A DNA stretch of 64,000 bases from JAAXKN01 sp050258815 (GCA_050258815.1 JBLMZM010000290.1:10873-74872), one strand, 5' to 3'. Shown: positions 52,701 through 61,775, counted from the stretch's first letter. Translations and numbers: made by a program. Notes: a model not told the origin generated them from the sequence alone.

Positions 52701-53293
52701 CAGAATCTGTTATGAGAGATCAGGTTTAGAAATTCAGCCCTTGTACGGGCATCTTCCTTAAACAAACCATGCATTGCACTTGCGGTAGCAACAGAATTCT
52801 GCTTTTCAACTCCCCGCATCATCATGCACATATGTCTAGCCTCAGTAACAACTGCCACTCCTTTAGGCTGCAGGTATTCCTTAATAGTATCTGCAATTTC
52901 CTGTGTCATTCTTTCCTGCACCTGAAGCCGGCGGGAAAAAACTTCTACTATCCGGGGGATTTTACTGAGCCCCACTATCTTTCCATTTGGAATATATGCA
53001 ATATGAGCTTTTCCGAAGAACGGAAGCAGGTGATGCTCGCACATGCTGAAAAAATCGATATCCTTGACTACTACCATCTCGTCATATTTTTCCTCAAAAA
53101 TTGCCCCATTCATTACTGTCTTAATATCTTTTTTATAACCCTGAGTCAGAAATTCATAGGCTTTTGCCACCCGGTGGGGTGTTCTAAGCAGGCCTTCGCG
53201 ATTCGGATCTTCTCCAATTTCTTCCAGAAGCAATTTCACCTGCGCTTCAATTACGTCCAGATTGATCTGTTTACTCACCTTTGTATTCAACAT
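52700..53293 (-). CDS. folE: GTP cyclohydrolase I
   Basis: Makes 7,8-dihydroneopterin triphosphate from GTP, the first step of folate and biopterin synthesis. Zinc ligands are in SMCEHHLLPF and RHMCMMMRG; IVGLSKIPRIV and a GVAVV segment are standard. The ATG at 53293 is preferred over 53311 because GGA lies nine bases upstream; it overlaps the end of the PTPS gene by 23 bases. The stop overlaps the first SDR start. The length of about 197 aa is normal. Confidence 0.95.
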   Translation of the reverse strand: MLNTKVSKQINLDVIEAQVKLLLEEIGEDPNREGLLRTPHRVAKAYEFLTQGYKKDIKTVMNGAIFEEKYDEMVVVKDIDFFSMCEHHLLPFFGKAHIAYIPNGKIVGLSKIPRIVEVFSRRLQVQERMTQEIADTIKEYLQPKGVAVVTEARHMCMMMRGVEKQNSVATASAMHGLFKEDARTRAEFLNLISHNRF

Positions 53294-53678
53294 AATTATT
53301 TTCCGTTTCATATAGTTTTACTGAATATAATTTACCAGAAGGGATTTTATTAACCAGCTGCTCCCAGATTGCAATTGCAAAGTTTTCAGTAGTTGGATTT
53401 ACACCTTTCAAAAAATCCACTTCATAATTTAGGTGTTTATGGTCTACTTTGTTAACCACGTGTTCAAGGATAAGTTCTTTGAGATGTTTTATATCAATTA
53501 CATATCCCGTCTGATGATCAACATTTCCCCTTACTACTACTTCCAGAATATAATTATGCCCATGTCCAAACTCATTATTACATTTACCATAAATTTTTCT
53601 ATTATCTTCCATGCTAAGAACATCATTATGGAGACGGTGCGCGGCACTGAATACTTCCCGTCGCGTTATATATAACAT
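53271..53678 (-). CDS. 6-pyruvoyl-tetrahydropterin synthase (eukaryote-like PTPS/QueD family)
   Basis: 135 aa. Zinc ligands His14, His39 and His41 (GHGHN), catalytic Cys33, Asp79 and His80, and Glu114 are present. The GKCNN.. GHGHNY segment and the C terminus LYETENNYVEYKGE follow the animal PTPS pattern (YETDNN.VYKGE) rather than typical QueD. With folE and a sepiapterin reductase-like SDR in the operon, the product is probably 6-pyruvoyl-tetrahydropterin. QueD activity cannot be excluded. It is the first gene of the operon; AGGGA precedes the ATG. Confidence 0.88.
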   Translation of the reverse strand: MLYITRREVFSAAHRLHNDVLSMEDNRKIYGKCNNEFGHGHNYILEVVVRGNVDHQTGYVIDIKHLKELILEHVVNKVDHKHLNYEVDFLKGVNPTTENFAIAIWEQLVNKIPSGKLYSVKLYETENNYVEYKGE

Positions 53679-53770
53679 CTTAAATTCCCTGTTTTACATT
53701 TATATAGGAGGTATGGAATCAGACAGTATTTAACCGCCGGGTCCATACCTTGTGACTATTAAATTAACTT

Positions 53771-54247
53771 CTACCCGGTAACAGTCTTTTTACTGTCCAG
53801 CAGGTTTAATATTTGATCAATATGACCTTCGACTTTTACTTTATTGAAAACCTTAATTATTCTCCCCTGTTCATCGATCACATAAGTTGTACGTTCAATA
53901 CCCATGCTTTTTTTGCCATACATATTTTTTTCCTTCCAGACATCATATTTCTGAATTACCTGTCTTTCAGGATCACTAAGCAAAATAAATGGAAGTTCGT
54001 ACTTGGACGAAAAACCCTGGTGCGACTTTTCCGAATCCGCACTGATGCCCAGAATAATCGCATTACTTTTTCCAAATTCCGGGAAATTATCCCTGAAATC
54101 ACAGGCCTCCTTTGTGCATCCCGGAGTATTATCCTTAGGATAGAAATATAGAATAACCTTCTTGCCCAGGAAATCACTTAGGGCAACATCTTTCCCCTGG
54201 CTGTCTTTCAGGGAAAATTCCGGTGCTTTTTCACCTTCTTTTAACAT
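53771..54247 (-). CDS. Peroxiredoxin, Bcp/PrxQ type
   Basis: 158 aa thiol peroxidase. Peroxidatic Cys44 lies in DNTPGCTKEACDFRD, with a possible resolving Cys49 five residues later, the PrxQ arrangement. KVILYFYPKD and GKKSMGIERTTYVID are typical. It removes H2O2 and organic peroxides using thioredoxin. It is encoded between the dodecin gene and the pterin operon, all on the same strand. Confidence 0.93.
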   Translation of the reverse strand: MLKEGEKAPEFSLKDSQGKDVALSDFLGKKVILYFYPKDNTPGCTKEACDFRDNFPEFGKSNAIILGISADSEKSHQGFSSKYELPFILLSDPERQVIQKYDVWKEKNMYGKKSMGIERTTYVIDEQGRIIKVFNKVKVEGHIDQILNLLDSKKTVTG

Positions 54248-54297
54248 AATCCCTCATTATTTATAAAACTATTTTATTTCATACGGAAGTTCCTTGT

Positions 54298-54504
54298 TTA
54301 CTGGTCCTTCACTTTCCTGCCCATCTTAACCGTTACCTGAAACTCTACTTTTCCTTCCGGAGTCACCCGCCCTCTTTGCTCAACTACATTGAACCAGGCA
54401 ACAGGCTGAACTTTATTGGCTTCCAGCACAACGTTTTTAATAGCATCCGATGAGCTTTCTGTAGAAATTCCTACTACTTCGATAATTTCAAAAGTTTTTG
54501 ACAT
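54298..54504 (-). CDS. Dodecin-family flavin-binding protein
   Basis: 68 aa. The ISTESSSDAIKNVVLEANK helix and WFNVVEQRGRVTPEGKVEFQVTVKMG beta segment match the dodecin fold; Trp37 lies where dodecins stack on flavin. Dodecins form hollow dodecamers that store flavins. It precedes the peroxiredoxin gene by about 50 bases. Confidence 0.9.
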   Translation of the reverse strand: MSKTFEIIEVVGISTESSSDAIKNVVLEANKVQPVAWFNVVEQRGRVTPEGKVEFQVTVKMGRKVKDQ

Positions 54505-54738
54505 TTAGACTCCCGCATATTGTTAATATTTGACGTTTATAGCAGTTACTGTATTAAGATTAAAAAAATCCGGGACAAATTCAAAAAAAAGAGCACAAAC
54601 CAGAGAATTTTGCTTAATAAATTCCTGTCCAACCCTATTTCAGGTAAATATAAACGGGAGTTTCTTAAACTTTTACTCAAAATCAGGCTTTAATTCGCTT
54701 GATTATATTTTTGAAATAACCTATTTTTACACAGACTA

Positions 54739-54762
54739 AATCTAAATAATTTGAATCTAAAT
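54739..54762 (+). promoter_or_regulatory. Direct repeat overlapping the fur start
   Basis: The 9-mer AATCTAAAT occurs at 54739-54747 and 54754-54762, 15 bases apart, the second ending on the first base of the TTG start codon. A repeat here could be an operator for autoregulation. It is not a standard Fur box. Confidence 0.3.
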
Positions 54763-55211
54763 TGAAAATAGAAGCTGAAGAAAAATTCCGCGAATTCCTG
54801 AAAAACGGAAAGAACCGCATCACTCCTGAAAGATTCGAAGTACTTAATGCAGCTTTAGAATTTGAAGGACATTTTTGTGCTGATGATCTCTATATCGCCA
54901 TGAAGAAAAACAATTCGGGTGTATCCCGGGCTACTGTTTATAATACCGTCGAACTCTTATCTCAATGCCAGATAATTTCCAAAAGAAACTTCGGCGATAA
55001 TATGACCCGTTATGAAAAAAATTTCGGAACGGTAAATCATGAACACCTGGTTTGCACAACCTGCGGGAAAATTGTTGAATTCAGCACTTCTAAACTCAAA
55101 CCAATAATTGACGAAGTTTCCAGAGAACTGGGATTTACAGTTTCCAGTTATTCACTTAACCTTTTTGGAAAATGTTCAGGAAAGGATTGCTGCCCTAAAG
55201 ATGAAGAATAG
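54762..55211 (+). CDS. Fur-family metal-responsive repressor
   Basis: 149 aa. The N-terminal winged helix (ITPERFEVLNAALE, GVSRATVYNTVELL) is followed by a dimerisation domain with NHEHLVCTTCGKIVEF and a C-terminal C.GKDC, two Cys pairs for structural zinc. It starts with TTG; no in-frame ATG exists at a suitable place. Its last 11 bases overlap feoA and feoB follows, so Fur probably controls ferrous iron uptake. PerR or Zur type cannot be fully excluded. Confidence 0.92.
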   Translation: MKIEAEEKFREFLKNGKNRITPERFEVLNAALEFEGHFCADDLYIAMKKNNSGVSRATVYNTVELLSQCQIISKRNFGDNMTRYEKNFGTVNHEHLVCTTCGKIVEFSTSKLKPIIDEVSRELGFTVSSYSLNLFGKCSGKDCCPKDEE

Positions 55212-55431
55212 CACATTAGACAAGGCCAGAAAAGGAACATACGTATTAATATTGTCATTGCCTGCAGGTGTATTGAAGGTGCAGCTTATCAGATTGGGAA
55301 TCACTGAAGGAGCAAAAGTGTATTGCCTTGAACGCCTTCCTGGTGGAACTATTGTACTCCAGAGAAATCGTCAGGAAATAGCAATAGGGTATGACCTGGC
55401 AAAAAAAATCGAAATTGATATATCAAATTGA
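55201..55431 (+). CDS. feoA: FeoA-domain protein
   Basis: 76 aa. The ATG at 55201 overlaps the fur 3' end; the reading frame is open further upstream but inside fur. SLPAGVLKVQLIRLGITEGAKVYCLERLPGGTIVLQRNRQEIAIGYDLAKKI is the SH3-like FeoA fold. It is an accessory cytoplasmic protein of the FeoB ferrous iron transporter, whose gene begins nine bases downstream. Confidence 0.93.
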   Translation: MKNSTLDKARKGTYVLILSLPAGVLKVQLIRLGITEGAKVYCLERLPGGTIVLQRNRQEIAIGYDLAKKIEIDISN

Positions 55432-55440
55432 AAACACAAA

Positions 55441-57483
55441 ATGAAATCGGATACAATTATTAATAAATCACACAACGAATCCCATCCGCACCTGGAGATT
55501 AATGAAATACTGGGTCCAGTAAATAAAACAAATAAAGTTGTTCTGGCCGGTAATCCCAATGTTGGGAAATCCCTCTTTTTTAATTACCTGAGTGGGATGT
55601 ATGTTGATGTTTCAAATTTTCCGGGTACAACTATTTCAATCACCAAAGGGACCTTCAAGGAGCATGATGTTTTTGATACTCCGGGTGTTTATGGGGTTTC
55701 TTCTTTCAATGATGAAGAAAAAGTTGCAAGGGACATAATACTTTCGGGTGATATAATACTGAATGTAGTAAATGCGCTGCATCTTGAACGGGATCTTTTT
55801 CTTACTTTACAACTCATTGAAATGGGGAAAAAAGTTACTGTTTTCCTGAATTTCAGCGATGAAGTAAAAAAAAGGAAAATAAAAATAGACGTTAAAAGAC
55901 TTTCTGAACTCCTGGGAGTGGAAGTAATAGAGACATCTGCCGTCAATAAAAAGGGTTTTGACAAGCTGGAAGAAGCAATTCAAAACGCTCATGAAGGCAA
56001 TCAGCCACCTCATCTGCACCATCTGCTGCACGAAACGCTGGATCGGGTGGGGTCACAGGCAGAAGCCTTGATAATACTGGAAGGTGACGAAATCATTGCT
56101 GAAAAGCATGGCCTTGCCCCGGGAACTGCTGACCAAAGAGAGAGCATTTATATTAACCGCCGGAATCTTGTCAATGAAATCGTTAGTGAAGTTGAATTCG
56201 AGGATTCCAAAAGGGGCGAGTTTTTTAATCATCTGGGCCGGTATTCCTTAAATCCTCTTACCGGTATTCCGATCCTTGCGGTGGTTTTGGTATTTGTATA
56301 TTTCTTTATCGGTGATTTTATCTCCCAGCGCGTGGTTAAGTACACCGAAAATACACTGGGCAAAGGTGAATTTGAGTATCACGTAAAATCTTTTGTTGGC
56401 AAGTACACTCCGGTGGATATAAAAGTTGACATATTGGATGATAATGGGAGCATCATTTCCACAAAAAATTTTCCCTTTAAGCAGGGTTCGGATGCAGAAC
56501 CGGTAAAAGCGGCCGACTTTAAAAGAACGTCTTCTCCCCATGGGACCAGTACTTCTTTTTCATTCTCAAGTCCTGTAGTAAAACTATTTTTCGGTGAATT
56601 TGGCATTATTACCATGACCGTTACATATTTACTTTTTCTGCTTCTTCCACTGGTTGCCGCTTTCTATTTTATTATGGCTTTACTGGAAGATTCAGGCTAC
56701 TTGCCGCGCCTGGCTACTATGCTCGACAGAACGTTAAACAAGCTGGGATTAAACGGCAGAGCCGTAATTCCATTAATGTTGGGCTTCGGCTGTGTTACAA
56801 TGGCTACCATTACTACCCGCCTGCTTGGGACAGAAAAAGAAAAAACCATAGTTACCGCAATCCTGCAGTTTGTAATTCCCTGCTCTGCCCAATTGGCAGT
56901 TGTTGCAGTTTTAATGAGCACTGCCGGATTGTTTCCCATGACAATTTATGTTATTACGATTTTCAGTGTACTGATAATTCTTTCAACATTGCTTAACAGA
57001 TTTTTACCCGGTGAAAGTTCTCCGTTGCTGATTGACCTTCCGGCAATGAGACTCCCCAGAATGGATAATATATTCAAGAAAATGTTCTACAGAACCTATG
57101 GTTTCATGAAAGAAGCCAGTTTCTGGTTCTTTGTTGGGGCTTTTGCGGTTGGAATAATGGATATGACCGGATTATTGAATGTTTGGCAGGAGATTCTTGC
57201 ACCTTTTACTACAATATGGTTAAAACTCCCGAAACAGGCGGCAAACGCATTTGTAATGGGTATGGTCAGGCGTGATTTCGGGGCTGCAGGTCTTTTTGAT
57301 CTGGCGCTTTCCCCAATGCAGATCACAGTTGCCATAACAACAATTACATTATTTGTCCCCTGTATTGCATCTTTTGTTGTAATGTTGAAAGAAAGAGGTT
57401 GGAAACAGGGATTAATTGTATGGAGTGGCACATGGGTTTTTGCTTTCCTGATCGGTGGTATTATTGCACAGATCTTTGTTTAA
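55441..57483 (+). CDS. feoB: Ferrous iron transporter FeoB
   Basis: 680 aa. The cytoplasmic GTPase domain has G1 GNPNVGKS (37-44), G2 Thr in PGTT, G3 DTPG and G4 NFSD (canonical NxxD). The membrane part has two Gate-type repeats. The first gate reads GFGCVTMATITTR around Cys451 where most FeoB proteins have GFGCNVPA, a notable change. An insert of about 70 residues (about 310-375) between the first and second helices is probably periplasmic. It follows feoA by nine bases. Confidence 0.92.
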   Translation: MKSDTIINKSHNESHPHLEINEILGPVNKTNKVVLAGNPNVGKSLFFNYLSGMYVDVSNFPGTTISITKGTFKEHDVFDTPGVYGVSSFNDEEKVARDIILSGDIILNVVNALHLERDLFLTLQLIEMGKKVTVFLNFSDEVKKRKIKIDVKRLSELLGVEVIETSAVNKKGFDKLEEAIQNAHEGNQPPHLHHLLHETLDRVGSQAEALIILEGDEIIAEKHGLAPGTADQRESIYINRRNLVNEIVSEVEFEDSKRGEFFNHLGRYSLNPLTGIPILAVVLVFVYFFIGDFISQRVVKYTENTLGKGEFEYHVKSFVGKYTPVDIKVDILDDNGSIISTKNFPFKQGSDAEPVKAADFKRTSSPHGTSTSFSFSSPVVKLFFGEFGIITMTVTYLLFLLLPLVAAFYFIMALLEDSGYLPRLATMLDRTLNKLGLNGRAVIPLMLGFGCVTMATITTRLLGTEKEKTIVTAILQFVIPCSAQLAVVAVLMSTAGLFPMTIYVITIFSVLIILSTLLNRFLPGESSPLLIDLPAMRLPRMDNIFKKMFYRTYGFMKEASFWFFVGAFAVGIMDMTGLLNVWQEILAPFTTIWLKLPKQAANAFVMGMVRRDFGAAGLFDLALSPMQITVAITTITLFVPCIASFVVMLKERGWKQGLIVWSGTWVFAFLIGGIIAQIFV

Positions 57484-57578
57484 TAGCTGCGGGAATTCCG
57501 AAGAAGTGTCCAAAGTTTGTTTAGCTAATAACAGAATAGTCAAAACCAGGAATTGAAGCAGCAGAATTATGGATCAGC

Positions 57579-58076
57579 TTAGAGAAGCAGTTCATGGTTC
57601 TGACTATTTTTATATCCCGGATCTTCCGGCAGATTAACGCCGCAGGCTGCCTGTTTACAAAGTTTATCGCATATTTCGTTTTCTGTGTGACCGGCGTGTC
57701 CCTTAATCCACTTGAATTCAACTGCATGCTTGGAAATCAGGTTCAACAGTTTTTCCCAGAGGTCAGAATTTTCTGCTTTTTCAGTTTTATTTCTCATCCA
57801 ACCTTTTGCCTTCCATCTTACGGCCCAGCCTTTCATCACACTGTTTACCAGGTACTGTGAATCCGTGTAAAGGGTAACTTTGCATCTTTCTTTCAAGGCA
57901 CTTAATCCGACTATGGCAGCAGTCAATTCCATCCGGTTATTGGTTGTCAGTTTATATCCTCCGGAGAATTCCTTTCTTCTATCCTTATAGATGACAACAA
58001 CACCATATCCGCCAGGACCCGGATTCCCCAGGCTTCCGCCGTCAGTAAAAATAGTAACGTGTTTTAATTCTGACAT
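57579..58076 (-). CDS. rnhA: Ribonuclease H (type 1)
   Basis: 165 aa. It degrades the RNA strand of RNA/DNA hybrids. Catalytic acidic residues are in FTDGGSLGNPGPGGYG, RMELTAAI and LYTDSQYL, and the basic/His loop in KGHAGHTENE. The length and order are those of bacterial RNase HI. It lies downstream of the nuo terminator on the same strand. Confidence 0.95.
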   Translation of the reverse strand: MSELKHVTIFTDGGSLGNPGPGGYGVVVIYKDRRKEFSGGYKLTTNNRMELTAAIVGLSALKERCKVTLYTDSQYLVNSVMKGWAVRWKAKGWMRNKTEKAENSDLWEKLLNLISKHAVEFKWIKGHAGHTENEICDKLCKQAACGVNLPEDPGYKNSQNHELLL

Positions 58077-58091
58077 GTAATATTAATAATA

Positions 58092-58120
58092 AATCAAAAG
58101 CCGGCATTTAGTGCCGGCTT
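58092..58120 (-). terminator. Rho-independent terminator after nuoF
   Basis: A perfect 9-bp stem (AAGCCGGCA/TGCCGGCTT) with a 5-base loop is followed on the minus strand by TTTTGATTT. It ends the nuoA-F transcript ten bases after the nuoF stop. Confidence 0.87.
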
Positions 58121-58129
58121 ACAAAAATC

Positions 58130-59452
58130 TTACTTTTTAAGATCCCCCAACGGGATAGCAGTGTGTCTCATTGAGTGTACTTTGTTGGCAACAGGGATTA
58201 CGATTTCCTTATTCACGGCCTTTTCGAATTCTTCCCTGAATCTTTGAATCATAAATTTAACCGGCCAGGCTGCTGCATCACCCAGTGCACAGACGGTATT
58301 TCCCTCAATATTTTGTGCTACATTAATCAGCAGGTCAAGATCTGCAGACGTACCCTGTCCACGGGCAATTCTGTTGAGTGTTTTCAGCATCCATCCGGTA
58401 CCTTCCCTGCAAGGGGTACATTGGCCGCAGCTTTCATGATAATAGAATTTTGATATTCTGGCAAGCACACGCACCAGATCGGTATCTTCATCCATTACCA
58501 TCACGCCCCCTGTTCCAATTGCTGAACCGGCAGCCTTAAGAGATTCGGCATCCATCTTGATACCTTCAAGCTGGTCGCCTCTGAGCGGAGGCATTGAAGA
58601 TCCGCCAGGTATTACGCACTTAATTTTTTTGTTACCCGGAACACCTCCGGCATAATTGTAAATAAGGTCTGTCAGAAGGATTCCGGTCGGGAGCTCATAT
58701 ACCCCGGGTTTGTTAACATGCCCGCTGACTCCCAGAAGCAATGTTCCCGGATGTTTTGGCTCCCCGATCTTTGAATACCATTCCCATCCTTTTTTAATTA
58801 TGGAAGGAACGTTTGAAATTGTCTCAATATTGTTAATAGTTGTAGGGCATCCCCATAGTCCGTTCTGTGCCGGAAATGGAGGTTTTATTCTTGGATAAGG
58901 GCGTTTTCCTTCAATTGAATTCATGAGTGAGGATTCCTCTCCGCAAATATATGCCCCTGCACCCTTATGGATATAAACGTCGCAACTAAAATTACTTCCC
59001 AGTGTTTCCTTCATTTTTTCGCCAACAAACCCGTGAGCATATGCGTCATTCAGGGCTTTTTGGACTTTCTGTATCCAGTTATGATACTCACCGCGTATAT
59101 AAATATAGGCTGCCTTTGCCTGGATAGCATAACAAGCAATCAGAGCACCTTCAATAAGGGCATGAGGATTAAATTCAAATATCTGTCTGTCCTTAAAAGA
59201 ACCTGGCTCGCTTTCGTCACCATTTATGCAAAGATACTTCGGTTTATCCGTAGTCTTTGGCATAAAGCTCCATTTCAGTCCTGTTAGGAATGCGGCTCCA
59301 CCCCTGCCTCTCAAACCCGATTTTTTCACTTCATCAATTATTGCATCAGGAGTCATCGAATAAGCCTTTTTAGCGGCTTCGTATCCCCCATGCTGCATAT
59401 ATACATCTATCTGATGATAATTAGGTATATCAAGTAATAATATTTTTTCCAT
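58130..59452 (-). CDS. nuoF: NADH-quinone oxidoreductase subunit F
   Basis: 440 aa. It binds FMN, NADH and one 4Fe-4S cluster and starts electron transfer into complex I. GRGGAAFLTGLKW and KYLCINGDESEPG form the FMN/NADH site; GAYICGEESSLMNSIEGKR follows; the cluster ligands are in CGQCTPCREGTGW and GNTVCALGDAAAWP. It is the last gene of this nuo cluster, 35 bases after nuoE, and a terminator follows it, so no nuoG is attached. Confidence 0.96.
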   Translation of the reverse strand: MEKILLLDIPNYHQIDVYMQHGGYEAAKKAYSMTPDAIIDEVKKSGLRGRGGAAFLTGLKWSFMPKTTDKPKYLCINGDESEPGSFKDRQIFEFNPHALIEGALIACYAIQAKAAYIYIRGEYHNWIQKVQKALNDAYAHGFVGEKMKETLGSNFSCDVYIHKGAGAYICGEESSLMNSIEGKRPYPRIKPPFPAQNGLWGCPTTINNIETISNVPSIIKKGWEWYSKIGEPKHPGTLLLGVSGHVNKPGVYELPTGILLTDLIYNYAGGVPGNKKIKCVIPGGSSMPPLRGDQLEGIKMDAESLKAAGSAIGTGGVMVMDEDTDLVRVLARISKFYYHESCGQCTPCREGTGWMLKTLNRIARGQGTSADLDLLINVAQNIEGNTVCALGDAAAWPVKFMIQRFREEFEKAVNKEIVIPVANKVHSMRHTAIPLGDLKK

Positions 59453-59487
59453 TTATCTACACTCAAATCCGCGTGTACGGGATGATT

Positions 59488-59961
59488 TTATTGTAAGGAA
59501 TCAAATAGTTTTATTAATTTTTCTTTGGTCAGGTTTTCGTAATAATCGTCATTTACAGCAATCATAGGCGCTGTACCGCATGACCCCATGCATTCAACCT
59601 CTTCAATAGAAAACCTCTGGTCAGGTGTAACCTCATTAATCTGAATACCAAGCTTATCAACCACCTGATCCAGTATTTCATAACCGCCTCTGAGCATGCA
59701 GGAAACATTTGTGCATACCTGAACGTGATATTTTCCAACCGGTTTCGTATGAAACATGGTATAGAATGTAACAACACCCATTACTTCAACCGGCTCAATC
59801 TCTAAGACAGAAGCAATTTCATCCATTACCTCATTTGTAATATACCCATTCTGCTCCTGTGCAATGTATATCACATCCATCACTGCGGCTTTGGAAACAG
59901 GATATTTCTTCCTGGCTGCTTCAATTCTCTTTAAATTTTCATCTGTGAATTTAAATTCCAT
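59488..59961 (-). CDS. nuoE: NADH-quinone oxidoreductase subunit E
   Basis: 157 aa thioredoxin-like subunit with a 2Fe-2S cluster; ligands are the Cys pairs in CTNVSC and CMGSCGTAP. It starts 73 bases after nuoD and ends 35 bases before nuoF. The length is normal for bacteria. Confidence 0.95.
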   Translation of the reverse strand: MEFKFTDENLKRIEAARKKYPVSKAAVMDVIYIAQEQNGYITNEVMDEIASVLEIEPVEVMGVVTFYTMFHTKPVGKYHVQVCTNVSCMLRGGYEILDQVVDKLGIQINEVTPDQRFSIEEVECMGSCGTAPMIAVNDDYYENLTKEKLIKLFDSLQ

Positions 59962-60034
59962 TTATATCAATCTTTGTAATAATTAATGCGTTATTAGTTT
60001 AATTTGCGCTGACAAAACTCAAAAGATATCCCTG

Positions 60035-61288
60035 TTATTTATCGGCTTCCCCCATTACAGGATCGATGCTGCCAATAATTGCAACAACGTCAGAAATCAT
60101 GTTACCCTTAACCATTATTGGCAATGCCTGCAGGTTAGAGAATGAGGGTGAACGGATTTTGAATTTCCAGGGTGATCCTTTACCATTGCTCACAATATAG
60201 AATCCCAGTTCACCTTTCGGATTTTCAACTGCGCTGTAGACTTCACCGACCGGAGGATTCATGCCGAAATTAACAATCATAAAATCATGAATCAATTCTT
60301 CCATATGGGAATATATTTCAGTTTTGTGAGGAAGAACCTTCTTGGGATTATTGGCCAAAACTTCGCCCTGAGGCATCTTTGCCAATATCTGTTTTACTAT
60401 TTTTGTACTCTCCCTCACCTCTTCTACCCTTACGAAGTAGCGGGCCAGACAATCTCCTTCCGTATAGACTGGGATCTTAAAATCCAGCTCATTATAGAAC
60501 AGATATGGATTTGAACGTCTAATATCGTGCTCAACACCAGATCCACGCAGTGAAGGACCTGTCACACCAAGTCTTATTGCATCCTCTTTTGATAAGCGAC
60601 CTATGCCTTCAAGTCTGTCAATAAATATTCTGTTTGTATTCAGTATTTTTTCAATTTCATCAACAGCAGGATCAAAGTTATCAATAAAATTTTTTATCAT
60701 TGAAAGTGCTTCGCTGTCGGCATCTGCTGCAACTCCGCCAATGCGGGTGTAGCTGGTGGTGAATCTTGCCCCGGCAACCTTGTCATAGAAATCCTGTATT
60801 TTCTCCCTTTCCCTGAAAGCCCAGAGTAAAACCGTCAAAGCACCAACGTCCATGGCAAATGTACCAATAGCAATCAGGTGGCCTGCAATACGTGAAAGCT
60901 CAGCCATCAGCATTCTAATGTATTGTGCACGTTTAGGCACCTCTATCCCTGCTAATTTTTCAACGGCAAGTACATACGCAACGTTATTGCACATGGTGGA
61001 AGTGTAGTCCAGTCTGTCAGTATGAGGAATGAATTCCAGATAAGACATATTTTCTGCCATCTTTTCGTATCCGCGGTGAAGGTAGCCCAATTCGGGAACA
61101 CAAGCCATTACCGTTTCTCCATCCAGTCTTAAGAGCAGACGCAAAACGCCATGAGTAGCCGGATGCTGAGGACCCATATTTAATATCATTTCATTTTCAA
61201 GTGCATCTTCAATACTGATATCAGTATCAGAAAGGAGTGCCTGAAGTATCTGGGAATTAGTTTCGTCTTTTATTATTCTGTTATCCAT
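60035..61288 (-). CDS. nuoD: NADH-quinone oxidoreductase subunit D (49-kDa)
   Basis: 417 aa. It forms the quinone site with NuoB. NMGPQHPATHGVLRLLL near residue 32 and EVPKRAQYIRMLMAELSRIAGHL are family hallmarks; the C-terminal DPVMGEADK completes it. NuoC is a separate protein here (in E. coli C and D are fused) and its gene ends four bases upstream. Confidence 0.96.
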   Translation of the reverse strand: MDNRIIKDETNSQILQALLSDTDISIEDALENEMILNMGPQHPATHGVLRLLLRLDGETVMACVPELGYLHRGYEKMAENMSYLEFIPHTDRLDYTSTMCNNVAYVLAVEKLAGIEVPKRAQYIRMLMAELSRIAGHLIAIGTFAMDVGALTVLLWAFREREKIQDFYDKVAGARFTTSYTRIGGVAADADSEALSMIKNFIDNFDPAVDEIEKILNTNRIFIDRLEGIGRLSKEDAIRLGVTGPSLRGSGVEHDIRRSNPYLFYNELDFKIPVYTEGDCLARYFVRVEEVRESTKIVKQILAKMPQGEVLANNPKKVLPHKTEIYSHMEELIHDFMIVNFGMNPPVGEVYSAVENPKGELGFYIVSNGKGSPWKFKIRSPSFSNLQALPIMVKGNMISDVVAIIGSIDPVMGEADK

Positions 61289-61292
61289 AATT

Positions 61293-61775
61293 TCACTTTT
61301 TTGGTAAAGATAATGATCCTGGTATACCCAATAAAGGGAATTCCTTTCTTAAGGGGTGATACTGAAATTCTTCCGGCATATAGACACGCCTTAAATCAGG
61401 ATGCCCTGTAAATTTTATTCCATACATATCAAAGGTTTCTCTTTCATACCAGTTGGCTGAAGCCCATACTGAGGTTACGCTCTCAGCAGTTTCATCCTGG
61501 AGATTCGTCCTTAGTCTTAATCTGAATTTGTGTTTCAGTGAATAAATATGATATACTACTGTAAATCTATTCTTACGTTTTGCCCAATCGATAGCTGTCA
61601 CATCCTCGCACATGGCAAAATCCAAATCCGGATCTTCTTTCAGTAACCTGCATACAGGGACTATCTGTTCAGGCTTAATATTCAGTGCAAGATCACCTCT
61701 GAATTCACTAATTTCCTGCAGGGCATCAGTAAATCCAGTATTAATTTTTTCAATAATTATTTCTTTTAATTCCAT
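61293..61775 (-). CDS. nuoC: NADH-quinone oxidoreductase subunit C
   Basis: 160 aa (30-kDa type). FTVVYHIYSLKHKFRLRLRT and the ETFDMYGIKFTGHPDLRRVYMPEEFQYHPLRKEFP signature near the C terminus are clear. It is followed by nuoD after four bases; the gap to nuoB is 72 bases. Confidence 0.94.
   Translation of the reverse strand: MELKEIIIEKINTGFTDALQEISEFRGDLALNIKPEQIVPVCRLLKEDPDLDFAMCEDVTAIDWAKRKNRFTVVYHIYSLKHKFRLRLRTNLQDETAESVTSVWASANWYERETFDMYGIKFTGHPDLRRVYMPEEFQYHPLRKEFPLLGIPGSLSLPKK

Noticed and set aside
54530..54739. 69-codon plus-strand frame before fur
   Set aside because: Low-complexity AT-rich composition, no ribosome site, and it lies where the divergent promoters should be.
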